From Rhizobacter sp. OV335 (lineage in GTDB: Bacteria > Pseudomonadota > Gammaproteobacteria > Burkholderiales > Burkholderiaceae_C), in NCBI RefSeq assembly GCF_900142965.1, contig NZ_FRCQ01000002.1, positions 309,648-373,647 on the forward strand: a stretch of 64,000 bases of DNA, in the 5' to 3' direction. Each line of letters starts with the position of its first letter. Position 1 is the stretch's first letter. Below are positions 1 to 11,057 of the stretch, one piece after another. The position numbers and the translations under genes were made by a program. The notes below the pieces were generated by a model. It was not told the origin of the DNA, made no database searches, and was given only the letters and a program-made list of their open reading frames with translations.

Positions 1-181
1 AGCTGGGCAGCCGCACGCCGCCATGGAAGCGCGCCAGCAGCCCGGCATCGGACAGCAGCTTCACGTCGCGCCGCACCGTCTGCAGCGTCACGCCGAACTG
101 GTCGCTGAGCGCCTCCACCGTGGCCGTGCCGCGCGCGCGCACCTCGTCGAGCAGCAGCGATTGGCGCGGGTTCGGGGTCAT
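1..181 (-). CDS. glpR: DeoR-family glycerol repressor, N-terminal part (cut by window edge)
   Basis: The first 60 residues of a DeoR-type repressor are read on the minus strand from an ATG at 181; the rest lies left of the window. The visible part is the winged helix-turn-helix with the family hallmarks VEALSDQFGVTLQTVRRDV and a following LLARFHGGV wing. It is divergent from glpD, and DeoR-family GlpR repressors respond to glycerol 3-phosphate, so it is most likely the local repressor of the glp operon. The sensor domain cannot be checked because it is outside the window. Confidence 0.85.
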   Translation of the reverse strand, partial: MTPNPRQSLLLDEVRARGTATVEALSDQFGVTLQTVRRDVKLLSDAGLLARFHGGVRLPS

Positions 182-234
182 GGCGGCGGAGGGTACCGAA
201 TGCCCGAACGAAAACAGATGCTGGATTTCCTGGG

Positions 235-270
235 TTGCATCACTTTCGTTTTTCGCATAAAACGAAAAAA
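235..270 (+). promoter_or_regulatory. Candidate glp promoter and GlpR operator
   Basis: In the glpR-glpD intergenic space an AT-rich patch holds TTGCAT (235-240) and CATAAA (256-261), a weak -35/-10 pair with a short 15-base spacer. It is overlapped by inverted TTTCG/CGAAA half sites (TTTCGTTTTTCG followed by AAACGAAAAA). A further AACGAAAA half lies near 208. DeoR/GlpR operators typically contain such TTTCG-type repeats. This is motif reading only; the exact start site is unknown. Confidence 0.45.
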
Positions 271-362
271 GAAGATCACAAACGAACGCAACCGAACACT
301 GCACCGAACAACAACACGAACCTCGCCGACGGCGAGGTGTCGATGGGCCAGGAGACGATTTC

Positions 363-1931
363 TTGAATCAACCATTGCCGGCTGACGTGGACGTGCTCGT
401 CGTGGGCGGCGGCATCAATGGCGCCGGCATTGCGCGCGACCTGGCGGGCCGTGGCGTGCGCGTGCTGGTGTGCGAGAAGGACGACCTCGCGCAGCACACC
501 TCGTCGGCCTCGACCAAGCTGATCCACGGCGGCCTGCGCTACCTGGAGTACTACGAGTTCTCGCTGGTGCGCAAGGCGCTGGCCGAGCGCGAGGTGCTGC
601 TGAAGGGCGCCCCGCACATCATGTGGCCGCTTCGCTTCGTGATGCCGCACGACGCCAGCATGCGGCCGGTGTGGATGATCCGCGCCGGGCTGTTCCTGTA
701 CGACCACCTCGCCAAGCGCGAGGTGCTGGCCGGCTCGCGCACGGTGTCGCTGCGCGAGCACCCGGCCGGCGCGCCGCTGAAGCCGCAGTACACCCGCGGC
801 TTCGTCTATTCCGACGGCTGGGTCGACGATGCGCGGCTGGTGGTGCTGAACGCCCGCGACGCGGCCGACCGCGGCGCGACGGTGCTGACGCGCTGGCGCT
901 GCATCGATGCGCAGCGCGGCGACAGCACCTGGCGCGTCACGCTGCAAGCGGGCGACGGCCGCACGCACACGCTGAATGCGCGCGCGCTGGTGAATGCTGC
1001 CGGGCCGTGGGCCGCGCAGTTCCTCGCCGAAGGCACGCACGCGCCGCGCGCCAAGTCGCTGCGCTTGGTGAAGGGCAGCCACATCGTCGTGAAGAAGCTG
1101 TTCGACCACGACCACGCCTACATCTTCCAGAACCCGGACCGCCGCATCATCTTCGCGATTCCCTACCAGGACGGCGAGTTCACGCTGATCGGCACCACCG
1201 ACGTCGAGCACCACGGCGCGATCGGCGACGCCCGCATCGACGACAGCGAGATCGCCTACCTGTGCGAACAGGCGAGCCGCTATTTCGCGAAGCCGGTGCT
1301 GCCGGCCGACGTGGTGTGGACGTACTCCGGCGTGCGGCCGCTGCTCGACGACGAATCGGGCGACCCGTCGGCGGTGACGCGCGACTACTCGCTCGAGCTC
1401 GACACCTCGAAGGCGGCGCTGCTGTCGGTGTGGGGCGGCAAGATCACGACCTTCCGCAAGCTGGCCGAAGAGGCCGCCGACCTGCTGGCCACGCCACTCG
1501 GCACGACGCGCGGCGCGTGGACGGCCGGCGCCTTCCTGCCCGGTGGCGACCTCAGCGTGTGGATCGGCGACCCGCAGCGCCCCGACACCGACTTCGCGCG
1601 CTTCGAGCAGGCCTTCGCGCTGCGCCACCCGCAGCTGCCGGCCGCCATGCGCCACCGCCTGGCGCGCTGCTACGGCTCGCGCGTGCAGGTGCTGCTGGCG
1701 AACGGCCCCGGCGCCGAGGTGGTGCCCGGGCTGCACGAGGCCGAACTGGCCTACCTGCACGACCACGAATGGGCGCGCGAGCCCGACGACGTGCTGTGGC
1801 GCCGCACCAAGCTCGGCCTGCACCTGACACCGGCCCAGCGCGAGCAAGTCGCTCTCTGGTGCGCGCAACACTGGCGCGGCACGCCCACCGCGGCGCCGCA
1901 GACGAGACCTTCGGAGACCTCATGGAATTGA
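363..1931 (+). CDS. glpD: Glycerol-3-phosphate dehydrogenase, FAD-dependent
   Basis: Oxidises glycerol 3-phosphate to dihydroxyacetone phosphate and passes electrons to quinone at the inner membrane face. The 522-aa protein opens with an FAD-binding GGGINGAGIARDLAGRG dinucleotide fold (residues about 14-30), followed by the family motif STKLIHGGLRYLEYY and a C-terminal GlpD domain. The start is a TTG at 363, chosen because GGAGA lies seven bases upstream and the FAD fold begins right after it; no ATG fits. It is the first gene of the glp operon and glpS begins inside its last codons. Confidence 0.95.
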   Translation: MNQPLPADVDVLVVGGGINGAGIARDLAGRGVRVLVCEKDDLAQHTSSASTKLIHGGLRYLEYYEFSLVRKALAEREVLLKGAPHIMWPLRFVMPHDASMRPVWMIRAGLFLYDHLAKREVLAGSRTVSLREHPAGAPLKPQYTRGFVYSDGWVDDARLVVLNARDAADRGATVLTRWRCIDAQRGDSTWRVTLQAGDGRTHTLNARALVNAAGPWAAQFLAEGTHAPRAKSLRLVKGSHIVVKKLFDHDHAYIFQNPDRRIIFAIPYQDGEFTLIGTTDVEHHGAIGDARIDDSEIAYLCEQASRYFAKPVLPADVVWTYSGVRPLLDDESGDPSAVTRDYSLELDTSKAALLSVWGGKITTFRKLAEEAADLLATPLGTTRGAWTAGAFLPGGDLSVWIGDPQRPDTDFARFEQAFALRHPQLPAAMRHRLARCYGSRVQVLLANGPGAEVVPGLHEAELAYLHDHEWAREPDDVLWRRTKLGLHLTPAQREQVALWCAQHWRGTPTAAPQTRPSETSWN

Positions 1932-2992
1932 CGCTGGAGCGCATCGGCAAGCAGGTCGGTGCGCAGACCCACCTCTACCCGCTGGACCTGACCCTGGTCC
2001 CGCGTGCGGTGACCGTGCTGCTGGGCGCGACCCAGGCCGGCAAGACCTCGCTGATGCGCGTGATGGCGGGGCTGGACACGCCGACGCAAGGCCGTGTGCT
2101 GGCCGACGGCCGCGACGTGACCGGCCTGCCGGTGCGCGAGCGCAACGTGTCGATGGTCTACCAGCAGTTCATCAACTACCCGTCGATGACGGTGGCCGAC
2201 AACATCGCGTCGCCGCTGAAGCTGCGCGGCGAGAAGGGCATCGCCGAGCGCGTGCAGGAGCTGGCGAAGCGGCTGCACATCGAGCCGTTCCTGAAGCGGC
2301 TGCCGGCCGAGCTGTCGGGCGGACAGCAGCAGCGCGTGGCCCTGGCACGGGCGCTCGCGAAGAAGGCGCCGTTGATGCTGCTCGACGAGCCGCTGGTGAA
2401 CCTGGACTACAAGCTGCGCGAGGAACTGCGCGACGAGCTGTCGCAGCTGTTCGCGGCGGGCGAATCGACCGTCGTGTATGCGACCACCGAACCGACCGAG
2501 GCCTTGCTGCTCGGCGGCTACACCGCGGTGATGGATGCCGGCGAGCTGCTGCAGTACGGCCCGACCGCGGAGGTGTTCCACCGGCCGCAGTCGATCCGCG
2601 TCGCGCGTGCGTTCAGCGATCCGCCGATGAACCTGGTCGAGGGCACGCACGCGACGATCGGTGTCTCGCTGCAGGCGGGCGTGAACCTCTCGGTGCCGCT
2701 GCCGGCCTCGAGCACGCCGGCGCTGACGATCGGCATCCGCGCGAGCGCGTTGCGGGTCCACCAGCGCGATGGCGATGTGGCGTTGCCGGGCAAGGTCGAG
2801 CTGGCCGAGATCTCCGGCTCCGACACCTTCGTGCACGTCGACACGCCGATCGGCGAGCTGGTCGCGCAGCTGACCGGCGTTCACCAGTTCACGCTGGGCG
2901 AAGCGGTGACGCTGTACCTGAACGCGGCGCAGGTACACGTGTTCGATTCTGCGGGCCGGTTGCTGGTGGCCCCGAACCGGGAGGGCATCTGA
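1922..2992 (+). CDS. glpS: Glycerol ABC transporter ATPase GlpS
   Basis: One of two ATPases of the glycerol importer, 356 aa, with the C-terminal regulatory domain of the sugar (CUT1/MalK) class. Walker A is GATQAGKTS, the signature is a canonical LSGGQQQR, and Walker B is LMLLDEPLVNLD. The switch (H-loop) histidine is missing: the segment reads YATTEPTEAL where THD is usual. The ATG at 1922 overlaps the end of glpD by 10 bases, and glpT starts two bases after the stop. With GlpT it should form a heterodimer with one impaired ATP site (see findings). Confidence 0.93.
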   Translation: MELTLERIGKQVGAQTHLYPLDLTLVPRAVTVLLGATQAGKTSLMRVMAGLDTPTQGRVLADGRDVTGLPVRERNVSMVYQQFINYPSMTVADNIASPLKLRGEKGIAERVQELAKRLHIEPFLKRLPAELSGGQQQRVALARALAKKAPLMLLDEPLVNLDYKLREELRDELSQLFAAGESTVVYATTEPTEALLLGGYTAVMDAGELLQYGPTAEVFHRPQSIRVARAFSDPPMNLVEGTHATIGVSLQAGVNLSVPLPASSTPALTIGIRASALRVHQRDGDVALPGKVELAEISGSDTFVHVDTPIGELVAQLTGVHQFTLGEAVTLYLNAAQVHVFDSAGRLLVAPNREGI

Positions 2993-2993
2993 G

Positions 2994-4099
2994 ATGGCAC
3001 GCATCGATCTCGACCTGGCGCATGCCTACAAGCCGAACCCGCAACGCGACGAAGACTACGCGCTGCTGCCGCTGAAGATGACCTTCGACGACGGCGGCGC
3101 CTACGCGCTGCTCGGCCCGTCCGGCTGCGGCAAGACCACGCTGCTCAACATCATCTCCGGCCTCGTGACGCCGTCGCAGGGCACCGTGAAGTTCGGCGGG
3201 CAGGACGTCACCGGCCAGTCACCGCAGCAGCGCAACATCGCGCAGGTGTTCCAGTTCCCCGTCATCTACGACACGATGACCGTCGCCGAGAACCTCGCGT
3301 TTCCGCTGCGCAACCGGGGCGTAGCACCCGACCGCATCCGCCAGCGCGTCGGCCAGATCGCCGAGATGCTGGAGATGAGCGGCCAGCTGAACACGCGCGC
3401 CGCCGGCCTGTCGGCCGATGCCAAGCAGAAGATCTCGCTGGGCCGCGGCTTGGTGCGCGAAGACGTCTCGGCGGTGCTGTTCGACGAGCCATTGACCGTC
3501 ATCGACCCGCACCTGAAATGGCAGCTGCGCCGCAAGCTGAAGCAGATCCACCACGAGCTGAAGCTGACCCTGGTCTACGTGACCCACGACCAGGTCGAAG
3601 CGCTGACCTTCGCCGACCAGGTGGTCGTGATGACGCGCGGCCGCGCGGTGCAGGTGGGCAGTGCGTCGGCGCTGTTCGAGCGGCCGCAGCACCGCTTCGT
3701 CGGCCATTTCATCGGCTCGCCGGGCATGAACTTCCTGCCGGTGCGCTGGACCGGACAGGGCATCGACGTGGCCGGCCGCGTGCTGCCGATGGCGCGCAAC
3801 CCGCTGCAGGGCGAAGGCAGCTTCGCGCTCGGCGTGCGGCCGGAGTACGTGGCACTCGCCGCGCCGGAGGCCGCGGGCGCCGTGCCCGCCACCGTGACGC
3901 AGGCGCAGGACATCGGCACCTACTGGCTGCTCGGCGCGCGCATCGGGTCCGGCGACAGCGAGCAGACGATCCGCGCCCGGCTGTCGCCCGACCAGCGCAT
4001 CCCGCGCGTCGGCGATGCGGTGTGGCTGTCGCTGGTCGGTGCGCACACCTGCTGGTACCGCGACGATGTATTGATCGATTCTTCCGTGGAGGTGGCGGC

Positions 4100-4103
<4 letters not shown>
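2994..4103 (+). CDS. glpT: Glycerol ABC transporter ATPase GlpT
   Basis: Second ATPase of the glycerol importer, 369 aa, MalK-like with a C-terminal OB-type regulatory region. Walker A is GPSGCGKTT, Walker B is AVLFDEPLTVIDP and the H-loop THDQVEAL is intact. The signature is degenerate, LSADAKQK instead of LSGGQ. These defects complement those of GlpS. The stop overlaps the glpP start as ATGA. The name follows the rhizobial glpSTPQUV glycerol system and is not the MFS glycerol-3-phosphate antiporter of E. coli that shares the symbol. Confidence 0.93.
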
Positions 4104-4982
<879 letters not shown>

Positions 4983-4990
<8 letters not shown>

Positions 4991-5795
4991 GCGCCGTTTC
5001 AAGAAGCGGGTGATCTTCCTGCTGCTGTACCTGGTGTTCGCGATCCTGCCGGTGTACTGGATGGTGAACATGTCGTTCAAGACGAACGAGGAGATCCTGT
5101 CGTCGTTCAGCCTGTGGCCGCAGCATTTCACGTTCGACCACTACCGCACGATCTTCACCGATGAGTCCTGGTACTCGGGCTACATCAACTCGATGATCTA
5201 CGTGGCCATCAACACGGTGATCTCGCTGCTGGTGGCGCTGCCGGCGGCGTATGCGTTCTCGCGCTACAGCTTCCTCGGCGACAAGCATGTGTTCTTCTGG
5301 CTGCTGACCAACCGGATGACGCCGCCGGCGGTGTTTTTGCTGCCGTTCTTCCAGCTGTACACGACGCTCGGGCTGATGGACACGCACATCGCGGTGGCGC
5401 TGGCGCACCTGCTGTTCAACGTGCCGCTGGCGGTGTGGATCCTGGAAGGCTTCATGAGCGGCATCCCGCGCGAGATCGACGAGACGGCCTACATCGACGG
5501 CTACTCGTTCCCGCGCTTCTTCTTGACGATCTACATCCCGCTGATCAAGGCCGGCGTTGGCGTGGCGGCGTTCTTCTGCTTCATGTTCAGCTGGGTCGAG
5601 CTGCTGATGGCGCGCACGCTGACCAGCGTGAACGCGAAGCCGATCGTCGCGGTGATGACGCGCACGGTGAGCGCATCAGGCATGGACTGGGGCGTGCTGG
5701 CCGCGGCCGGCGTGCTGACCATCGTGCCGGGCGCGATCGTGATCTGGTTCGTGCGGCATTACATCGCCAAGGGTTTCGCGATGGGGAGAGTGTGA
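4983..5795 (+). CDS. glpQ: Glycerol ABC transporter permease GlpQ
   Basis: Second permease, 270 aa, of the MalG type with about six membrane segments and the coupling loop EIDETAYIDGYSFPRFFLTI. The start overlaps glpP by eight bases; the stop shares one base with the glpU start. Here the symbol means the glycerol ABC permease of the glpSTPQUV system, not the periplasmic glycerophosphodiester phosphodiesterase that has the same name in E. coli. Confidence 0.93.
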
Positions 5796-6103
5796 TGTTC
5801 GACTGGATGGCATGGACCCTGCCGGTGGCGGTGTTCTTCGTCTGCATCGTGCTGATGCTGGCCGGCATGACGGTGTGGGAGATCAAGTCGCCGACGACCT
5901 TGCGCCGCGGCTTCCTGCCGATCGCGACGACGCGCGGCGACCGGCTCTTCATCGGGCTGCTCAGCGCGGCGTACGTGAACCTCGCGTTCGTCGCGTTCAG
6001 CGAAAGGATGGTGGGCTGGTTCGGGCTGGCGGAGGAGCCGTCGATCTGGATCAGCTTCGTGGTCTCGATGGCCGTGCTGGCGCTGGTCATGCGCAAGGGT
6101 TGA
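5795..6103 (+). CDS. glpU: Small membrane protein of the glycerol ABC system (DUF2160 type)
   Basis: A 102-aa protein with about three hydrophobic stretches (residues about 7-29, 50-66 and 80-98) and a short charged loop containing KSPTTLRRGFLPI. It sits between the permeases and the binding protein, exactly where glpU lies in characterised rhizobial glycerol operons. The molecular role of GlpU is not established; it may be a membrane accessory of the permease. The ATG overlaps the glpQ stop by one base. Confidence 0.85.
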   Translation: MFDWMAWTLPVAVFFVCIVLMLAGMTVWEIKSPTTLRRGFLPIATTRGDRLFIGLLSAAYVNLAFVAFSERMVGWFGLAEEPSIWISFVVSMAVLALVMRKG

Positions 6104-6192
6104 GCCGCCGAGCTGCAGTTTGAAAAGGCCGCCGGCGATTCTTCCCCGCTGGCGTGTCGCGAGTACCCCGGGAAGTACACGAGGAGACAGAC

Positions 6193-7926
<1,734 letters not shown>

Positions 7927-7959
7927 TACGCGTCTTGCTGTTCTGAAGCCGCTCTCGGG

Positions 7960-7979
7960 GGCACGGGTCCTTCCGTGCC
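7960..7979 (+). terminator. GC-rich hairpin after the glp operon
   Basis: GGCACGG (7960-7966) pairs with CCGTGCC (7973-7979) about 35 bases past the glpV stop. There is no T-tract, so it may be a weak terminator or simply the outer shoulder of the palindromic element that starts next to it. Confidence 0.3.
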
Positions 7980-7986
7980 TCCGGCG

Positions 7987-8231
7987 AGCGTGCTGCGGCC
8001 GGGGGCGCGCGACGGGGCTCAGCCGGGGCGGTCGTCCCTGGCGGGCCGACTGCACGAAGAAGCTCGGCTTCGGGGGTGCATCGCCAAACTCCCGCCGCTC
8101 ACTTCGTTCGCTGTGGTCAAACAGTGGCGATGAGTCGGTCTACGAAGCGTGCTGCGCACGCCACCCCCGAAACCGATCTTCTCCGTCGCCCCAGAAGTCG
8201 CTCCGCCGCGCGCCCCCGGCCGCAGCACGCT
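7987..8231. repeat. Long palindromic element A
   Basis: A nested inverted repeat of 245 bases. The outer arms are 25 bases and perfect (7987-8011 with 8207-8231, beginning AGCGTGCTGCGGCCGGGGGC). The inner arms of 23 bases pair at 20 positions (8056-8078 with 8162-8184). The central loop holds a core (8081-8125) containing CTCCCG, CTCACTTCGTTCG and GTGGTCAAACAGT. That core recurs in opposite orientation in element B on the other side of the ParA-SIR2 genes, while the arms differ. It has no convincing coding content. Interspersed palindromes of this look are common in Burkholderiales genomes; function unknown. Confidence 0.85.
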
Positions 8232-8450
8232 GGCGGCTTGTGTTTGTGGGGCTGAATGGAGCTGGGCGCTTGGGCTTGCTCGGATTCAGTCGCTACGGCG
8301 TAACTCGGCACGGTGAAGGGTTGACGCTGCCTCCTCACGCTGCAGCGAGCTCGATGCCGGTTCGATGCAAACTCCCCACGGAATCGCGACTTCTTCTCGA
8401 ATACTGACGGCGACAGCCCAGTCACGGCGCAAATATCGCGAGAATTAATG
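8232..8450. other. Non-coding flank downstream of the SIR2 gene
   Basis: No gene recognised between palindrome A and the SIR2 stop. On the minus strand a short stretch just past the SIR2 stop (about 8370-8440) reads DICAVTGLSPSVFEKKSRF, faintly like a helix-turn-helix remnant, but it has no start or supporting context and I do not call it. Confidence 0.4.
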
Positions 8451-9323
8451 CTATTTCTTTAATGCAGTGGCAGCCAACTCGTTTCGACGCTTTGTCGCCA
8501 TTGCACCAAGCTCTTCGAGTTGCTCTGCCAATGCCGCATGATGATCAGCATCGGAATATCTTAGTACATATAGCTTTCGCAATCGCTTCCAGAGCCCGTC
8601 AACCTCAGGAATGGCCTTTCCTGACTGAAATATGTAATGTGGACGAGTTGAAGGAAATCGATAGGCGGCACTTTCAACAATCATCGTAACCGCTGGGTCC
8701 ATCATGGAGAAGCCAACAAATATGAACGTATGAGTAAGAAGAAGAGTTGCAAGTATGTCGGCGTAATATCTATTATTAAATGCCGCCCCTTGATAGCTTG
8801 TTTTATCAAAAACAATGCCTTGCGGGGTATCGATTGAGCCGTGCAGTTTTATTAAGTACTTTTCATCATCGCGGAACAGTCGAAATGCATTGCCGTCGAT
8901 TTCTGTGACGACGGTCGGATAATTGTCACCACTTGCTGTGGACCACGCCGTCTCAATAAGTTTATCGAAATTGGTGGTGACTACAACACGCGGATTTAAG
9001 TCTATCAATGCTTTATGCAGCCTAGAAACTTCGGCGACCTGTTGAAATTCGGACTTCAGTAGCTCAATCCACTCATCAGAAAGATTCGACTTCAACAACT
9101 CAGACGCCAACAGATACTCTTGTGCACTGATCAAATCGGCGATGAGCGTCCTGACCCGTCGAATGGAAATTTTAGCGTTCGCTGCGATGAGAAACTGCGT
9201 CCAATCCTTGAAACTTCCGCCGCTCGCGGGCTTCGCCCACCTTGATGCCCCAGCGCCGATGAAAAGTACGGCCCTACGCCGCGCCACGTCATCCACTAGA
9301 TCCGCGTTGAACTTGGTCGCCAT
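8451..9323 (-). CDS. SIR2-like (SIR2_2) domain protein, putative defence NADase
   Basis: A 290-aa single-domain protein of the bacterial SIR2_2 type. The Rossmann motif FIGAGAS lies at residues 21-27, the NAD-ribose-binding TTNFDKLIE has Asn118, the catalytic-type His161 sits in IKLHGS, and GFS is at 204-206. These residues are those needed for NAD cleavage in antiphage SIR2 effectors (as in Thoeris ThsA, DSR and SIR2-containing short Argonaute systems). It is the second gene of a pair, 11 bases after the ParA-like gene, in AT-richer DNA than its neighbours. There is no second sensor domain, so sensing is probably done by the partner. NADase activity is inferred. Confidence 0.8.
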   Translation of the reverse strand: MATKFNADLVDDVARRRAVLFIGAGASRWAKPASGGSFKDWTQFLIAANAKISIRRVRTLIADLISAQEYLLASELLKSNLSDEWIELLKSEFQQVAEVSRLHKALIDLNPRVVVTTNFDKLIETAWSTASGDNYPTVVTEIDGNAFRLFRDDEKYLIKLHGSIDTPQGIVFDKTSYQGAAFNNRYYADILATLLLTHTFIFVGFSMMDPAVTMIVESAAYRFPSTRPHYIFQSGKAIPEVDGLWKRLRKLYVLRYSDADHHAALAEQLEELGAMATKRRNELAATALKK

Positions 9324-9334
9324 GGCGGAGCAGA

Positions 9335-10420
9335 TTAACTGTTAGAGGCTTTTGATTTCGCTTCCACCGCAAGCAAATTCTCAAAGAATCGCTCAGCAAT
9401 AGATTCATAAATTTTCCGCGCCTGACTCCTAGTAACGGTATAGCTACCCTTGAGCGTCACCGTGATCATTGGAGTGTGCAGAGTCTGAGATTTGGGAGCC
9501 AGACTTGCCAAATGTTTAATGTCTCCGAGATGGGGATCGAATGTCGGGGAAGGAAAGTAGCTCTTGAGCACACTCGCCACGGCGTGAGGAAGTTTCGTTT
9601 TGATCGCGTTGTAAGCCTCCACAACCCGAGAAACCTTGTTTTCCGACTTTTCCTTATGCTGCTGAGTCACGTACCCCAAAAAGCCGAGATTCCTTCCCTT
9701 CAGGCGATTCCGTGGGAGTTCCGATGGGTCTTCGGCAAAGCGAATTCCGTTAGCAAGCTCGGTTTGCCAGACGCCAAGTGCTTGCCCGATATTTTTTATA
9801 GCCCATAGGGAGAAAATATCAATTGACATCGGAACAACGAAGTGGTCGGCCGACAGCAATATTGATCTATTAATAGCGCCAAGTGACGGCCCCATATCAA
9901 AAAATATAAAATCGTAGTGCTCTGCTGCGCGGTCGATAAGATTAGAAAACAGAAATGTAGTACGCAATCCGCGTGTACCGCCGGCTTTGGCATCGCGCCA
10001 ATCTTGTGCAAGCAAGTCTTCTTTCAATGCAAGGCGCGGATCGCCGATGATTGCGTCGAAGCCAAACTTCGGGACCTTTCGTATGGGAAGATCTCGGGAA
10101 TAGCCTTTGCCAATTGACAAAGGGTGAATCACATCATATATAGTTCCCGTTGCCGAAAGCCCCCCGTAAGTTCCTTCAAACTCGTTGTCAGTGAGAACAT
10201 ATTGGGTAAGATTGCATTGAGGATCAGCATCCACAACTAGTATTCTCTGATTCAGATTCAACGCAAGTTGCGCCGCCAAATTTGCGACTAGTGTGGTTTT
10301 TCCAACGCCGCCCTTATTATTAAAGAAGCAAATGGCCCTTGCACCGCTCCTCCCTTTGTCGGCTAAGTCTTGGATGAGCTTCAGAGCGTGGTCATGCGAT
10401 GTGGATTTTGGAGAGGCCAT
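9335..10420 (-). CDS. ParA/MinD-like deviant Walker ATPase, partner of the SIR2 gene
   Basis: A 361-aa ATPase of the ParA (AAA_31/CbiA) class. The deviant Walker A KGGVGKTT has signature Lys36 and Lys41, the switch I motif VDADPQCNLTQ has Asp64, and Walker B FDMGPSLG has Asp175. Plasmid and chromosome ParA proteins dimerise on ATP and bind DNA or membrane. There is no parB, parS-like repeat or replication gene nearby, so a partition role is unlikely. It is the first gene of a two-gene operon with the SIR2 protein. A role as sensor or switch for the SIR2 effector is inferred from the pairing. Confidence 0.8.
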   Translation of the reverse strand: MASPKSTSHDHALKLIQDLADKGRSGARAICFFNNKGGVGKTTLVANLAAQLALNLNQRILVVDADPQCNLTQYVLTDNEFEGTYGGLSATGTIYDVIHPLSIGKGYSRDLPIRKVPKFGFDAIIGDPRLALKEDLLAQDWRDAKAGGTRGLRTTFLFSNLIDRAAEHYDFIFFDMGPSLGAINRSILLSADHFVVPMSIDIFSLWAIKNIGQALGVWQTELANGIRFAEDPSELPRNRLKGRNLGFLGYVTQQHKEKSENKVSRVVEAYNAIKTKLPHAVASVLKSYFPSPTFDPHLGDIKHLASLAPKSQTLHTPMITVTLKGSYTVTRSQARKIYESIAERFFENLLAVEAKSKASNS

Positions 10421-10693
10421 TGGCTACCTTTTCGTGTGCAACCGTAAGACGGGATAGGTGTTGCATAAAGTGTAAGCCTGTAAACGCATGCCTCTGTGAA
10501 CGCCACCGACCGAATCTGAGCATTCCGCGCGACCGTCACTGAGAAGAAGCGCCTGTAGTTGCGCCACAAGCGGCCGCCCGGCGAGTCCTAAGACCTCACG
10601 TTCACGTTGCAAAACGGCCGCCGATACTTGCGGGAAACCATCGCGTCGGGTCACATCACTCTGCAGAACCCTGAGGAAGGAGCAGGGCGCTTC
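10421..10693. other. Upstream region of the ParA-SIR2 operon
   Basis: This stretch must hold the promoter of the ParA-SIR2 operon (minus strand). An AT-rich patch near 10430-10490 reads like promoter DNA, but I could not fix a good -35/-10 pair. No gene recognised here; open frames across it have no start, binding site or recognisable sequence. Confidence 0.35.
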
Positions 10694-10944
10694 GCAAAGG
10701 CGCGTGCGGGGAGGCTGTGGAGCGCCAATAGGGACGGGGCGCCGGAGCTGGCTGGTTTCATGGCCCCGCGCGTAGCGCGATCGCGAACTGACTGTCGCCG
10801 ACTGTTTGACCACAACGAACGAAGTGAGTGACGGGAGTTTCGGCGACGGGCCATCAAACCAGCCAGCGGAGGGAAGTCTTCGCCCCGAGAGGGGCGAAGA
10901 CCGCCCCGTCCGGCGCGCCACAGCCTCCCCGCACGCGCCTTTGC
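10694..10944. repeat. Long palindromic element B
   Basis: A nested inverted repeat of 251 bases. The outer arms are 27 bases and perfect (10694-10720 with 10918-10944; central part GTGCGGGGAGGCTGTGG). The inner arms of 19 bases pair at 18 positions (10748-10766 with 10848-10866). A sharp 11-bp hairpin with a GAGA loop lies at 10876-10901. The loop core at 10801-10846 is the reverse complement of the core of element A (about 41 of 45 positions plus one extra base), whereas the arms of A and B are unrelated. The two elements bracket the ParA-SIR2 pair in inverted orientation. Confidence 0.85.
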
Positions 10945-10970
10945 CGCACAGACCGACGCAAGACAAGAAC

Positions 10971-10999
10971 AAAAAAAGGGCGCAACTCGCGTCACGCCC
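10971..10999 (-). terminator. Probable intrinsic terminator of the GH3 gene
   Basis: Read on the minus strand, GGGCG (10995-10999) pairs with CGCCC (10978-10982) and is followed by a run of seven T residues (plus-strand A-tract 10971-10977). It lies about 60 bases past the GH3 stop. The stem is short and the loop long, so confidence is moderate. Confidence 0.5.
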
Positions 11000-11057
11000 C
11001 TGAAGGGTCACGCGCTGACCGCCAGGCCCGCGCGACCGCCGCAATCGAGAACCCCGC

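Noticed and set aside
8370..8440. Helix-turn-helix gene remnant on the minus strand after the SIR2 gene
   Set aside because: Only about 20 residues look suggestive, with no start or context.
8462..8689. 75-aa plus-strand frame antisense to the SIR2 gene
   Set aside because: Lies inside the well-supported SIR2 reading frame; no start signal or similarity.
9335..10420. Plasmid or chromosome partition locus
   Set aside because: The ATPase is ParA-like, but there is no parB, parS-like repeat, replication gene or origin feature; its partner is a SIR2 protein.
8451..10420. Thoeris, SIR2-HerA or SIR2-Argonaute system
   Set aside because: No TIR, SLOG, HerA or PIWI/APAZ domain is encoded nearby; the partner has a ParA-type core.
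10424..11044. 206-aa minus-strand open frame upstream of the ParA gene
   Set aside because: It runs through palindrome B, has no recognisable domain or ribosome-binding site, and looks like non-coding DNA.
7927..11057. Prophage or integrative element
   Set aside because: No integrase, transposase, tRNA target or obvious direct-repeat attachment sites; only palindromes and two genes.
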